NCBI GenBank assembly: GCA_963573305.1
Contig: OY754327.1
Location: 185,140,386 to 185,204,385 of the forward strand
Length of the DNA stretch: 64,000 bases
DNA from: Pyrrhosoma nymphula
Taxonomy: Eukaryota; Arthropoda; Insecta; Odonata; Coenagrionidae
Direction of reading: 5' to 3'
In this document: positions 1 to 12,749 of the stretch, piece by piece
Layout: each line of letters opens with the position of its first letter
How positions within the stretch are numbered: the first letter of the stretch is position 1
The notes under the pieces: generated by a model
What the model was told of the DNA's origin: nothing
Databases searched by the model: none
What the model saw: the letters and a program-made list of their open reading frames with translations, nothing else
Made by a program: the position numbers and the translations under genes

Positions 1-1950
1 TAATTGCCAAATTTTGACTCGACTTTTAAACTAATGGAATGCACTAGGAAGATAAAATTTTGTATTCATGAACCATGTGTTGACATGTTATCACGAGCAA
101 AGTTTCACGTTGATTATACCAACCTTTACTTCCTGAAATATAAAAAGCCAAAATTTTAATTTTTTTGATCCGCAATTTTTCGGGCCAGATTCGCCCTTAA
201 TTTTCTGCAAGGAGGTCGCTCTTATCGTTATTTTTTATTTTTTTTATTTAATAGAGCGCAAAATTGTACAAGATAGCCAATTTGTGTTTCTCTCATCAAA
301 ATATCCCCTGATATTTACCAAATACATACCTCAAAGTTACCGAAATCTCATAGTCATACTGAAGAAAGCTTCGACACGTGGTCAAACAAAGTACTATATC
401 TCAGAAAGTATACCATCGGCGAATGTAAAAATTTAAAAATGTTCATCGGAGGTATATGTGAATGTCCATATAAAATTTCATTTAAATCCGTGATGGTCGA
501 GAGGGGCACTTCTCTAAAATCAGACCACTTGGCATGGAATGACCCTATAATGTGAACTATAATTATTTTGTCGCCAAGAGAGGGAATGACATAAGAATGA
601 CTACCGTCTTCCCCAACTAAATGGAGTGTGACAGGGTAGAATTACGAATTAATCATCGAGTGTCAACAGAAACCTATCATCGAGAGTATAGCGATAGTTC
701 ATTATAGATTGACCCTATAAGCAAAGAGAGACAATTCATAAGTGAGGAAATCTCTTGGCAGTAAATAAAATTGCCTCTGATAGCCTCGATAGTAATTCAG
801 TTTTAAGTAGGAAACGTGCTCATTTTTCAAAAGCAACCTCGATTGGTTTGACTAGTGTTTCAGTATGCCAAACCTGATGTTGCTTTCTAGGTAAGTTTTT
901 TAAATACAGCAAATATGACAAAAGCAATGGATGCCATGAACAAATACTTTTGGAATAAGTTCACATCCAACCTGAAACACCTCTCCAGCATTGTCACGTT
1001 CTTCCTTAGGATTTCTCTTACAATTAGTCACTTCCTTCATTAGGCGGGAATCTTAGGATTTAGCGAACAATGAATGAATGAACCTATCTTGTAATTCGAT
1101 ATGTTTTGTAAGTAATTTTCTCAATTAAATTTTATTAAATTCTTAAATTCATAGCTTAAAAAATTATTATCAAAGATGTATGTAATGAGTTATGTTTTCT
1201 CAGTAGAAAATTAACTGAATACTAAAAACTTTTTTTGGTAATTTAATGCTACTCGTAGTTGATTTCTAAACCTTTTGAGTCAAAACGTGTGTAAAGACTT
1301 TATTGCTCTTTTTTGATCTCTCAATGCACGGTAAAAGTGACTGAAATATATATATATTATTTTTTATTCACAGATACATTGCTATAGAGCTACTTTGGAG
1401 AATATTATATTAAAAAATTGGCCCAAATTCCGTAGAAAAGGAATGAAGAGCTTCAAGTACGATGATAACTTGCTATTCCCTGAGTGAGTTCATTAAGTTT
1501 TTATTCATCTTAGATAGCTTCATTATTGTTGTACATATTTGCGTTAAGTTTATTATAAGCTTAGCTAATCGATGGTATTTATGTTGATATGGACTTGGGC
1601 TATGTATTCATGCAAGTATTCAACTTCATCAGATATTTGATTAAGGATTTGTTGTTGAGGTTGCTTAAAAACCGCTTAACATATGAAATGTGAACAAGGC
1701 ACCTCCTAAATATGTCTTACTCTACTAATATTACGTTTTTTGTATTGAATCCACATTTATTTCTTTATGTCGTTAACGTTTATACCTACATAAGTAGGTA
1801 CTTGCAGCTTCCTAGAGTTGGAGAGTGCTGCCCTGAGTAATTCTCCTCTGGGGCTTCTACCTACCATGCACGATCTTTTTGTCTCGGATTATGATTAAAA
1901 ACTGGCGTGCGCACTTGTTGGCATATGTTTTCATTTCAGTTTTCGAGGAA
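1..1950. other. non-coding DNA, no gene seen
   Basis: AT-rich sequence with stops in all frames. Apart from a short TA run near 1350 I see no coding block, structured RNA or transposon end that I can support. Confidence 0.5.
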
Positions 1951-1969
1951 TTTAAGAAATCAGACCCTT

Positions 1970-2370
1970 CACTAAGACTGTAACCCTGTCGATATGGAAG
2001 GGCTTACCCGTTCTAATTACCCTTAGAGATGAACTCTTAGGAGCAGTAATAATTGCTCCTGGTAGTGCCACGGAGATAGGTTTAAAGGTAGGTAATTCAC
2101 GTGATGGCGTCTTGTTACATATGCCGTTGGGAATGACAATGGGAAACCATTCCGACCACTCTCTGAAAATTGAAGGCAATCAGAGCATTTAATCTCGGGA
2201 AGTGCGAGACTCGACCCTCCAGGGTGCGACAAACAAAATATGTATTGTAAATTTCCTTGGTGGCGACTAGGGAGGGTGTCGTGTCCGGCAGCGGGGGATG
2301 CAAGACCTCTGCGTTTGTCGTCTCACGAAATAAACCCTACGCAGCAAAAACAATAGCTGATGCAAGGATT
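1970..2370 (+). repeat. LINE leader-like repeat block
   Basis: This stretch shares recognisable sequence with two other places: 16905-17060 (plus orientation of a mirror copy) and 24300-24460. The shared parts include a GGAGCA..TAATAATTGCT..CTGGTAG.GCCAC core and a following AAAGGTAG..TTC.CGTGATGG. It lies directly upstream of a LINE endonuclease remnant, so it is probably that element's 5' leader. The leader assignment is inference; the three-way similarity is visible by eye. Confidence 0.45.
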
Positions 2371-4250
2371 ACGACGAATGAGATGTCTGGGAAGAAGAAG
2401 AGGAAAGCTGCGGTTAAAATATGAACTTGGAATGTTAGGACAACGAGGAGGGTAGAGAAGATAGAAAATATTAAACAGTAAAATAGGAGAAAGGGAAAAT
2501 TGGCTTGGTGGAGTTGTGTGAGATGAAATGGAAGGAATGTGGGGACTATTGGAGTGATTGTTATATCGAGTAATTTGAGAGCGAAGACGGGAGTCTCAGG
2601 AGTGGCTGTGATATTGAATGCAACATTGTGGAAGAGGGTAGAATACATTAGTGCAGGAGAACGATAGTTGATAGAAAGGAAACCCCACCCGACAAATTTC
2701 GTAGTGGCCCAAGTGTGCATGCCTAGTAGAAAGCATAGGCAGAAAGAGATGGGTGGTGTGTACGAACAGCTGGAAGGCATAATCAGAGAAGTACCGGAAG
2801 GTAAGGAAAACTTAAAATGGTGATGCGGGATAGGAATGCAGCAAAAGGGTAAGGGAGGGATTGGGATGAAGTGGGAGACTACGGACATGGGACAAGGAAT
2901 AACCGCGGTGAGAAGGAATTGGATTTTGCAGGAGAAATAAAGTAATACTAACAAACACTCGCTTTAAGGAGGTTCCGCCGCGACTGTGTGAGTCAAAACA
3001 AAAACTAAATTCCACATTTTTTTATAGTTTTCCGAAAAATCCTGCTTTCGTTGATGAAATGCGTTACCTATAGAAAACAAAAAGAAAGGAACAAAAATTG
3101 CAGATTATTCCACGAATGTATTGTAAATGAGCATTTTTTCCAGCCATTGGAGCCGACAGCAGCGCCATTTCCTACGAATTACCGCATTTTGACTTCAATT
3201 ACGGCAGTAATTCCCTAATAACTAAAGAAATAAGGTGGTAAGATGCCTATATTACATTTTTATTCAATTTCTCTGGATTATTTCCTTCTTATACATAGTT
3301 TTCCGCAAAAATGGCATTTATATTTTTTGTAAAAATACTATATTTCCCCGTGTTTCTCTCATTCCCCCATTGAACACCATGTAATTTCAAGTTCAATTAA
3401 AGAATAAAATAGCGTTTAAAGGTATTATTTTGTTGTTCATATCAGATAGAGGACAACTTTTTCTACAATTAGACAGAATATGAATAAAATGACATTTAAG
3501 TCAATTCACGGTGGAACCACCTTAAACGTCACCTCAGGCCCTCAATGGAGAATGTAAGGGAGACACAGAAACATATCAAATTGAATAAATCTTGGTCAGA
3601 CAGAGGTTTAGAACAAGTGTCAAAAGTTCGTGCAGCTTCCTGAGGATGGGTGCAGACTCCGATCATGATTATTTATCATGAAATGTCATGTTAGGCTCAA
3701 AAGTTTAAGTAGAAGGATGAAGAGGTGGAAGGCAGGAGATTAAAAAGTGGTGAAAAGGAGGAAATGCCAGGAGATGATGAATAGGAAAAGGAATGGGAAC
3801 AATTGAAGAAAATTGGGCGCCAATAAATACAGGAATCGTGAGAGTGACAGAAGAATAAACGCGATCAATGGAAACGATGATTAATAACCCATGTGTTACG
3901 GAGGAAATTATTAGAGAATAAGAGGAGAAATGGGAGTGGAAAAACGTCAGCACGGAACCAGACAGGAGAAGGTATTTTAAAGGAAATAAATAATAAACTC
4001 CGGCGAGTAACCAATCGGGCTGTGGAAAATTGGTGGAAAGGACAATGCGAGAAAATGAAAATGCTACGGAAAGAGAGGATATAGTTGGGTGCGCGCTAAA
4101 GTGAAAATGTTATCGGGTGGTAAGAGTGGGCGAACGGCACCGAACGTCAAGGACAAAAAAGGGAAGATACTATTAGAACGGGAATACATGTCCAGGACAG
4201 GTGAAGAGAATACGTGAAAGAACTAAACGACCACGGTAATAGACATATTA
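2370..4250 (+). mobile_element. degraded RTE-like LINE: endonuclease and linker
   Basis: Frame-shifting plus-strand pieces match the start of an apurinic-type (APE) LINE endonuclease. They run in the right order: TWNVRT near 2425, MKWKECGDYW near 2525, VVQVCMPSRKHR near 2705, GDYGHGTRN near 2875, then VILTNTRFK at 2942-2967. After an inserted element the domain resumes with HEMSC near 3690. The linker before the reverse transcriptase follows: WVTEEI near 3895, RRVTNRAVENWWKGQC near 4000 and VRAKVKMLSGGKSGR near 4095. The copy has many frameshifts and stops and ends before the RT. The same family seems to supply the minus-strand RT at 38.0-39.2 kb. RTE clade is my best guess. Confidence 0.65.
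2968..3521. mobile_element. TTAA-flanked non-autonomous DNA element
   Basis: A 554-bp element flanked on both sides by TTAA (2964-2967 and 3522-3525). Its ends are inverted repeats, GGAGGTTCCGCCGCGA and GGTGGTTCCACCGTGA. Taking it out, with one TTAA copy, rejoins the LINE endonuclease reading TNTRFK-RHL, so it is a true insertion into the LINE. TTAA target duplication points to piggyBac or Kolobok mobilisation. No transposase is encoded. Confidence 0.7.
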
Positions 4251-4254
4251 ATTT

Positions 4255-5290
4255 TATTAATAGGTCTAAAATTAATTATTTGACAAATTGGTGTGTATGC
4301 TGTGTTGTTGTTTTATTTTTTGACCATCGTGTATTTTATTTAGCCCTGAATATGGAATAATTAAGTTCCGAAACGTTGGCAAAGAATAGCTGATTTTAAT
4401 TAAATGACCTAAACTCAATATTACTTCCCTGTAGATAATATCTCTTCCCAGCTCCTGAAGAATTCAGGAAATAATAGGATAACATTTTCAAAACTTATGC
4501 GTAGGCTATACAAGGAGATAATATAGCCAGAGGACGTCGTGGATAGTGTTTTGATTCATGTCCCGGAAAATAAGAAGTGCCCTAAGGCGAATTACGATTG
4601 CCCTAAAAACGACTTTACTTCCTGTAGCGTGAGGAATTAAGATATTAATATAAAAATTTCAATATATGGCTTGGATTACTGCTAAAATTTTACGCTTGGC
4701 TTTCAATATTAAAATAATCTTATATAAGACTTAAATGGTGAGTATTGGCTGAATTTGTAGTTTTAAAAAAATAAATAAAACCAGGTGAACATATTTCATT
4801 GTGTGGATATAAAATTTCAATTTAAAAAATAATGCTACGTCGACTACTAAATAAGTTATTAGAACAATTAGAATTGAATAAAACTGCCCCATCTGTGAGA
4901 GAATCTGGCGGCAAGATTGGGGAATTATATGAAGGCGGTCATGGAGTTGCTGGGGGATTTGGAGGGATGGTGACGAGTAGCCGTTTAAGGGGAAGGGATA
5001 CACTCCCTTTTCCTCGTGCAGAGGGCATAGAATGGGAGGGACATCAAGAGAGTGATCAACTCACGGTGAACAACAGAGGGTCGTGATAAATACGAAAAAA
5101 AATTTGCGCTTGGAAGACAACGCGCATCTGCATTGCCTTGCTGGACCAGATCTCGACCTCTTGGATTTTGGTTAAATACTGCATTTTTGTTTGAGGGAAT
5201 ACCTAGACCGCCTCATGGGTTCATAAAATTACAATAAAATGGTTGGATTGAGTTTGTTTAGGTATTTATACATACTAAGATTTATTGGTT
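4255..5290. other. non-coding DNA, no gene seen
   Basis: The LINE linker fades out near 4250. Beyond it there is AT-rich sequence with only short, unrecognisable open frames, for example 84 codons at 4832-5086 with no known motif. Confidence 0.4.
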
Positions 5291-5299
5291 AAGAAAAGA

Positions 5300-5416
5300 A
5301 ACTGGGATTCATAATTTAGTGAAGGATTACAGATTCGGTATTTGAGATTTGATAAACAAATGGGATTCGGATTATGGTTTCGGATTTAATTAGTTTTGGA
5401 TTCAACCCATCACTAA
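5300..5416 (-). repeat. possible hAT element end
   Basis: Read on the minus strand, the block starts TTAGTGATGGG and continues with repeated AATCCGAA/AATCCAAA units. This resembles the TAGTGATGG end and subterminal repeats of the hAT element at 11401. I found no partner end or target duplication, so this is a weak call. Confidence 0.3.
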
Positions 5417-5419
5417 TTT

Positions 5420-8400
5420 TAAGTATGGTTCGCTGGAAATAATTTGTAAGTGCTTGTTATTAGTGTTCCTTTTGATATATTATGGCTTTTTCCTTGCGTA
5501 AAATTTGATTTATTCTCCATGGGTTTTCCTTTTATTTTTGCTGTTTATTTTGATGCCCAGCAGTTCCTTTGCAAGAATGCGACGACTGTGGAGTTCAGTC
5601 TTTTGGTGGATACATCTTGCAAACATTCATTACCTAAATCTCTATCAAAAGCATACTATTTGCTTGTTTCTATTTTTATGAATAAAATGTTTTTAAAAAA
5701 CGTTTGTTTCAACCCCCTTCGAATTTTTCAGAAGGTGATGGAAGGAGCTTCCTTTGTTTAGGAATGTTTACTGCTCTCACAGGAATGATTGGAAGGGCCA
5801 AAAGGGTGTTGCCTCTATGCGAAGACCGTCACTAATAGAATGAACTCACTAATTGAGTAGATCGAAAGAGGCATTTAAGAGACAAGAAAAGTGAAATAAA
5901 TGGCGTCGTTTTATTTTTATGTCAACAAAGAAATTTTATCCAGTGTCCACCCCGAAACAATAATTGAGTACAGGCTGAAGTTAATTATTTAGTGGATCGA
6001 AAGTATTTTTCAAGGTATCTAAATACTGGAATAAAATAGCATCGAGCTTGGTTTATCCGAAGATGTTTGAAGTACAGCACCTTGTTAATAGATAAAATAA
6101 TAATGAAAATCAAAGAAGCGCAGTCGTATAGTTCCAAACATAGCAAAATAAGTAGATATGATTTTGGATACTCTGGGAAGCTAATGGAAACTCTCTTTTA
6201 AAAATGAAATTATTAATTAGTTTAACTTTGCGCATAAATACATCGCCCCTGGAAAATTCTATCGCCTAATACTTTGCGATGATAGATATGCGTTACAATT
6301 CGAGCCTTATTTCATTAGTGACTAAATAGGGAACTCGAGGGATCCAGTTTCAAATCGCAGAGCAAGCGAAAAATGTTTTTCAATGTGGATTTCGCACATT
6401 CATGTAGCTAATTGTGCATTCTAATGCCATCTATCTATCTACGCACATAATTATACCAAATAAAAACTTATAAATGCACTTCCTAAAATGCGTTTCTTGA
6501 CATACTTGCGTAACTTACTTTCGAAAAGAGTAAGCAGCCATATAAAAGAAATGTTAAAAATTAAGTGATAGTCCGAAACGAACTAAATGACTTAGAACAT
6601 GTTGCGACATTTCAAATACAACAGTAATTTTGCTACCAAAAAGAATACGAGATGGAAAATTAAGTCAAAATTGTTATAATATTTAACTTTAATGAATACG
6701 CGTGTAAATTAAAATAATCACAAAAAAGAACCCACATAATTTTTAAATTCCATGATTAATTCCGGTCTTTATACCTTAAATGGGCTCAGTTTTTTTTATT
6801 TTACTTTCAAATATGTACTGTTATATTATCGTATAGCGTATGAGATATCGATGTTATTGAAGAAGTGATCTTTATTTTGGATTCGTCAATTCAAATAGGT
6901 CTTCTTCAGCTTCCTCACGTGAACAAAATATTACGTTTACCTGACACACTTTTATCTCCTCTTCAAATATTTGTTGTTTAGGGACTGTCCCCGTATTGAA
7001 CTGTGAAAGGAGAAAGAAAAGGCCGATCTCGTAGGATTCCTGAATGGAAGGTGTGCTCAAGCGAGATATCAGCCTGCTCAATGTTCTTCATATACGATAT
7101 ATCATCGGCGCCCGGCTTATTCTCGCTCTTAGCTGAAGTTCAGCATTGGATAACAAAGCGTTCAATGCTGCTACAAAAAGCATAGCACGAGTACGAAAAC
7201 TGCTTAATTTCCAGCCGCAGGTCCCTCCTCTATTCTGAGCCCCGCATTCACACGATAATATTCACTGTAAGAACATGAAGTTCCAACGACCTTCCAAAAT
7301 CCAAACCGGAAGGCATGTCATTCAATACATTCCAGGGTCCTTTCCAAGGTGGAATCAGGTGAACGAAGGTAGTTTATTGCATTATTAAAACTCATCGAGT
7401 TAAGGCTTACATCCACACAATTTCCCCATTGCCATGTGTTGAAAAATTGGAGCAATAAAGTCAATGAAATAAATGTCGTGAGTACGTATGGATAAGTTGA
7501 CGCTATGTGGGAACACATGTTAATATGAATTCGTTACTTTGACTATTTTATGCTTCTTTTCCTTTCTCTTTAAATATTTTGCTCTCGTGTGGAAAAAAAG
7601 CTTTTTGGTACCGTCAAAATGCTCCCGTTGATGGCTGCATTATGCATTTTATATTTCATAAATTTGTCTTAAGCGTCATAAACGTGCCGTGTAACATAAG
7701 AAACATTTCAAAACAAGCAGTACTACTGAGATTGTATATACATACAATCTCTGTAGTTTATGATGATGTGTCCAAATAGTTGAATTATTACAAACAGTCT
7801 AAACGTATAATAATTCATATCTTCCCGTCGACACGATTTGTCCTCCTCGAGCGACTATTCACGATAATTGCGTTATCTCGATAGGAAATAATGGCAGATG
7901 TCATTTTCAGAGGGGGTATTTCCGTGTTGTGATGGAGAATTTGATTGGATATTTGAGTACTGGCTTCTATATTATAAATTTTGATAACTGTGGAGGTGAC
8001 TTAAGCCGACTGACTTCATCTACTCATTCTCGTTGACGCTAAATCCATCCCGTCAGAAATCCTTCGGGGGGAGATTCCCTCTCGGCAAGTGAGTTCGGAA
8101 GGAGGGCCCTTGTTCCACTTTGAGAGTTAATTGCTTACTCGCTCAGGGAGGGTTTGGCCTCGTTGTCATACCGTCGTCAACTCGGGACATGGTAATTTTT
8201 CGCATCCGAGGTGATATGATTTTTTTAACAAAATTGACAGGAATTGGGTTGGGTTGAATGGAACAGAACAAATAAATCATCAGGATACTGCAGCAAAATA
8301 TACAAATACAATAGGTTTCGGCGCATTAGCTGTACAAGTGTTCCATTGAATATGGCTGATCGCGTATTTTAATGACTTCAATGTTCTCGGGTGCTTTCGT

Positions 8401-10795
8401 AATGTATGGTTTCACCTACAATATTCTTTAATCTATGGGTGCAATGGATAATCACTTATTCTAGGTGGGTGATGCGCGGATGGACCCATGGAGACAGAAC
8501 CAAGGGATTCGCGGGATTACTGATCGAATTTTTAATGTTCGTCGCACGACCTTCTTAGTAACAGTTAATGTATGCAGCAACAAGGGCGAGTGATCAAAAG
8601 TTTTGGACACCATCCATTAATACTAATAGTACAATAAAATTGAATACAAGGTAGAAGGTGGGTGAGGTATGTTCTCCCAGATGCAGGTGTCTCATTCTGC
8701 TCCTGTTGTGGTCGTGAGTGGTGCGCGAGGAGCAAGAACACCGGCAGTTATCAGTTCGACAGTGAGTCTCTTTCATCTCGCCACTTCTCTCCGTCTGACA
8801 AACTTTGCTCGTTCATACAGCATGCGTGTTGTGCTGCCTGTAATCCTGGATAAATGTTAAACTGTCCAAGGCTTCCAAAAGGGAGCATTTCATTGCGCTA
8901 ACATTTCAAGAACGGATGAGTGAGATTATCTACACACTTCCTACCAATTTGCTTAATTATTCTAAAATACAAGTTCTATGGTCTGATTTAGGGCTATATT
9001 TTAACGTTCAATCTTATGCAGGCAAGATAAGATACGGTCTTATTTGGATGAAATCTGGAATGGTTGGATAGCCTCCCAAATGGTAACTCGACCACCATGA
9101 GGCGCTTGGGAAAAAGAGTGAAAAATCGATCCTATTGGACACGTACTAGGCGCTGATATGGCAGTCACTCCAAACATTTACTTCAATGTTTTGGGATCGC
9201 AACTTCTTAGATTCAGATTTCGATACTTTTTCATCCTGTTTTCTTTTTCTGTAAACCTTTAACTTCATAGTTTGGGGATATTTAGACATTTTTTTTCTGA
9301 ATTACACCAGCATGTCATTACTTATTTCACAAAATGAATCCCTAAATTGTTTTTAAAAATTTAGCGCGGATGTAGAAAAACTGTCTTGTTGAAACGAAGA
9401 AGGGAATATAGTCGGAGTTAGAGTACTCCCATTAACCTTTGGCAAGCGTGTAACTATGCGATCTTTGGTAGCTCCCAACTTAGCCTTTATAATTGTGTGG
9501 TCACTATCTCTGGTCGCTCGTAACAGTTTCTACCAAACATAAATATATATTTCGTAGCACTCACGGAATAATCATTTTGGGTCATATCCCTAATGCTTAA
9601 GTCATATTCAAGATGCGATATAACGAGAGTTAGATGATATCTCTGTTTCCCTTTCCTGCAAAAGGAATTCACGCTTTTACTTAACGCTTTGATGTCAATC
9701 ACCAGCTCCACTGCATAAAAAATCATCATTTGAACTATAAACATAAAAATGTAAATGTTCCTTAATTTTTTCCGGTGGCCACTACGACATTATTTCAATA
9801 TGTATTCCAAATGGGTTTTGGGACTAAAATGAACGCAAATTTACAATTTTACCCGTAATGACTATTTCAATTCGCAGATATTTCACGAGAACAGTTCTAA
9901 GAAAGCGCGTTTTGAAACTGGTGAAGCTGGTTAGTGGAGCTTTTGATTACAATGTAAATATTCGTGACAGAGTTGACACCAAGCGCTGTTTCTTAATTGA
10001 GAAAAACTAACGGTTCAAAGGTAAACACCAAATGACATACATATAAGTTATGTTTCAGAGCGCTTCGTCGTCAGCAAAGCTGACCTTAAGTAAATATCTC
10101 CCATTTGCAAAGAGTATATTCTTGTGTGTACAAGGGGAAAATTTCAACGAAAACAATGCCAAAGAAAAAAATTCAACTAATAAATTTAAAAAAAGAGATT
10201 TTCACTAATGGTAGATTGCTTCTTTAAGTAATAAAAATAAAATCAGTTAAGTAGTAAAACTCGAATCTATATTCCGTTGCTATTTGGGTGTACCAGATCT
10301 CGCTTATAGAAATCGGGGGAAGATTATACCTAGTATTAATGTAATAAATAATACCTAATACTAATATAATACATAATATTAATGTAAAAAAATGAAATTT
10401 ATGTGATTTACCCCCAAAACAACCGCATTAGGTAATTATTATAAACTTTCCGGCAAAATTAGATCCCTAAAATCATGTTAGGCTTATAACAACAAATAGA
10501 TGTGATATGCTACTTAATCAAGAAGATTCAATGGCGTAAACACATGTTCAACTATTTCAACTAACAATGACCATTCCATCATCTCGCTAACTTAAAATAT
10601 TTGGCAAGAGTAACATCCGTATATTTTCTTTTTTAAATTGTGTTGAATCATAACTAATGGCGGAACTTCCGAGACTCAAATCAGGACAGCGAGTTAGCTG
10701 ATCTATCGCTCCGCGACTATCTTACTATAGTAGTACATCTTGATAAACATGCTATTCAATTAGTTTAAACTGCATTACTGTATTGGTGATGCAAC
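5420..10795. other. long non-coding stretch
   Basis: No supported gene. A 60-nt minus-strand segment at about 6942-7001 sits between a good polypyrimidine-AG acceptor and a CAG/GTAAAC donor and stays open. It has no partner exon that I recognise. Open frames around 8.6-8.9 kb and 9.5-9.7 kb are short and carry no motif. Confidence 0.4.
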
Positions 10796-10799
10796 ATAC

Positions 10800-11047
10800 C
10801 AAACTGGATCATTAGGAAACAGGTAAAGGGGCCATAACTTATCAACGCGAGTTCTATAGACACTTGTGCACCACAGATAAATACTATCTTATATCCAACG
10901 TATTCATAGTGAATTCGCAGCCCAGGAAAATAGTACATGGTGGGTAACCATTCCAAAATCATCGCGCAGAATTCATTCAAATGAATGAGGACCTCATGAA
11001 TGTGGAAGCTTATATCGGCGATTTCCTCAATATGGTCTTCATAGTAC
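10800..11047 (-). other. possible orphan coding exon with a hydrophobic segment
   Basis: On the minus strand a CTTGCAG acceptor (11048-11049) is followed by 248 open nucleotides and a strong G/GTATGT donor (10798-10799). The 82-residue product starts YYEDHIEEIADISFHIHEVL and ends with a stretch of about 25 hydrophobic residues containing IVFICGAQVSIELALISYG. This looks like a membrane-protein exon, perhaps a chemoreceptor, but I cannot match it to a family and see no partner exon. It could be chance. Confidence 0.2.
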
Positions 11048-11400
11048 CTGCAAGAGAGACTATAGTTGCAATGTTATAATTTTATAATGGGAAAGATCCT
11101 AGTCATGAGCACTAAACCGATATTTTACCACATACCTACGACCTTTATAATTGAAATTTGCTATTTTATTTGTAATTGCGGAGGAATTGCCGGAATTGAT
11201 TGAATAGCACAACCACAGAGTACGGATATATCTCTATACCTTTACTCTGTGGCACAACTAAGGAGCATACGCGACAGGGGAATGCAAAACAGAACACGAT
11301 CGAAATAGTTTTCCGTAAGACATATCGCATTTCTGACGGACCCTTGGAAGCTGACGTCAGAGAGGGTCATCCACCGATGACTCAGACGAGAGGTTTCACC

Positions 11401-11998
11401 TAGTGATGGAAAAATCGATTTCGATTAAAATCGAAAATCGAGTTTTAATAGTCAAAGATCGAGGAAATCGAGATCGAGCCATGGTCTACGAATTTCTATC
11501 CAAACTCGATTTTTCAACTTCGATCTTGACCATTTCGTACCGTTTCGCGATCAGAGTGCTGAGTATGATAACGTCATCCGTCCCATGTGAAAGACTTTTC
11601 TGTAAGGCCGGTAAAAATGGAAAGGCACGCCCTAGATTATCAAGAAAGTATCTCAATCAGTTGATCTTTCTTAAAAATTTTAGTGAAGCCGAATGGTTCC
11701 CAGCGGTGATCCCCAAACTTTAATGTGCATGCATTTGTAAATTTTTACTACAAATAATTCAAGAATGTATTCTAAGTTCATTTTTAGGGTTTTTTTATAC
11801 TTTTCAAATATGCATTATGAGCGTATTTCGAATGAATAATAAACATATTTTTGTACCAACTGTATTTTTTCAAAAATAACCGTCGATTTTTTCGATTAAT
11901 CGATCTTTTGGTTCAAATTTCGATTTTTGTTGAAAAGTCGAGCTTTTCATTTCGATTAAAAATCGATTGCTCGAAAAATCGACATTTTTCCATCACTA
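11401..11998 (+). mobile_element. 598-bp non-autonomous hAT transposon
   Basis: Perfect 8-bp target duplications GTTTCACC (11393-11400 and 11999-12006) flank inverted ends starting TAGTGATGGAAAAAT. The subterminal regions carry many TCGATT/AATCGA repeats on both sides, as expected for transposase-binding repeats. The open frame at 11403-11723 keeps the hAT C-terminal dimerisation motif (SVPCERLFCKAG, then LNQLIFLKNF near its end). The rest of the transposase is gone, so this is an internally deleted copy that needs a transposase from elsewhere. Confidence 0.85.
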
Positions 11999-12009
11999 GT
12001 TTCACCGCA

Positions 12010-12745
12010 CGTAATGGTGGCATGCATTTGAACTTGGGGTCTATTATTCCTGGAAATTTTCACTCCTTTTTTTCCGAGCCGAGTGAACGGCGGATACGGG
12101 GTTCTACTCTGCTAAATTTCTGGAATTTTCTGTGAATACTTTTGCTAAGTACTTCTAAGAAGTTGAAGTAATAAACGTTCACCTTTCAGTTGAGTACTGC
12201 TTATAACAAGCCACTACGCGACCATGAGGCCTATACTTTTTTTTGTAGCTCCCCCATTTGCACCAATTATATAAATAAATCGCCTTTGTAAATAACGAGC
12301 AACTTTCTCTTGGATGAAACAGGTATGCCAGAAGAGTCCTGTCAGCAGCAAACCTAATCCCACCGGAAGAGGATATTGTGAGCAAGGAAACAAATGAATG
12401 CCTGAGCTGCTGGCAACAAGTTGTCTGCTTCTATTCATTGCGCCTCATGTTTGCACCTTTGGTGGAGTCTTTGATCCTTTTTGACCGATGTCTGTTCCTG
12501 TCACTCAAAGGTAAATATTGTTTCCGAAATTCTTGCGTTTGTTCTTTTGATTGCTCTTAGTTTTATGTTTCCTTATTTTTCCGCATTTGTGTGTAATAGC
12601 AATGAGGAACCAGTTACGCTTTTTTTGTTCTTGGATTCTACCCTAAATGTCAGTTATTTAATCAAAATTGTAGTCAGATTTACTCACTTTTGGTGCCATC
12701 TCCTTTTTTTATCAGCATATCTGGGAGTCTGGTACCACGTCGCAC
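12010..12745. other. non-coding DNA, no gene seen
   Basis: Several overlapping open frames of 60-113 codons occur on both strands, but none has a recognisable motif or looks coding. Confidence 0.35.
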
Positions 12746-12749
12746 ACTT

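Noticed and set aside
2337..2954. A 205-codon minus-strand open frame rich in hydrophobic residues
   Set aside because: The plus strand carries LINE endonuclease motifs in the correct order, and the minus frame has the composition of an antisense shadow.
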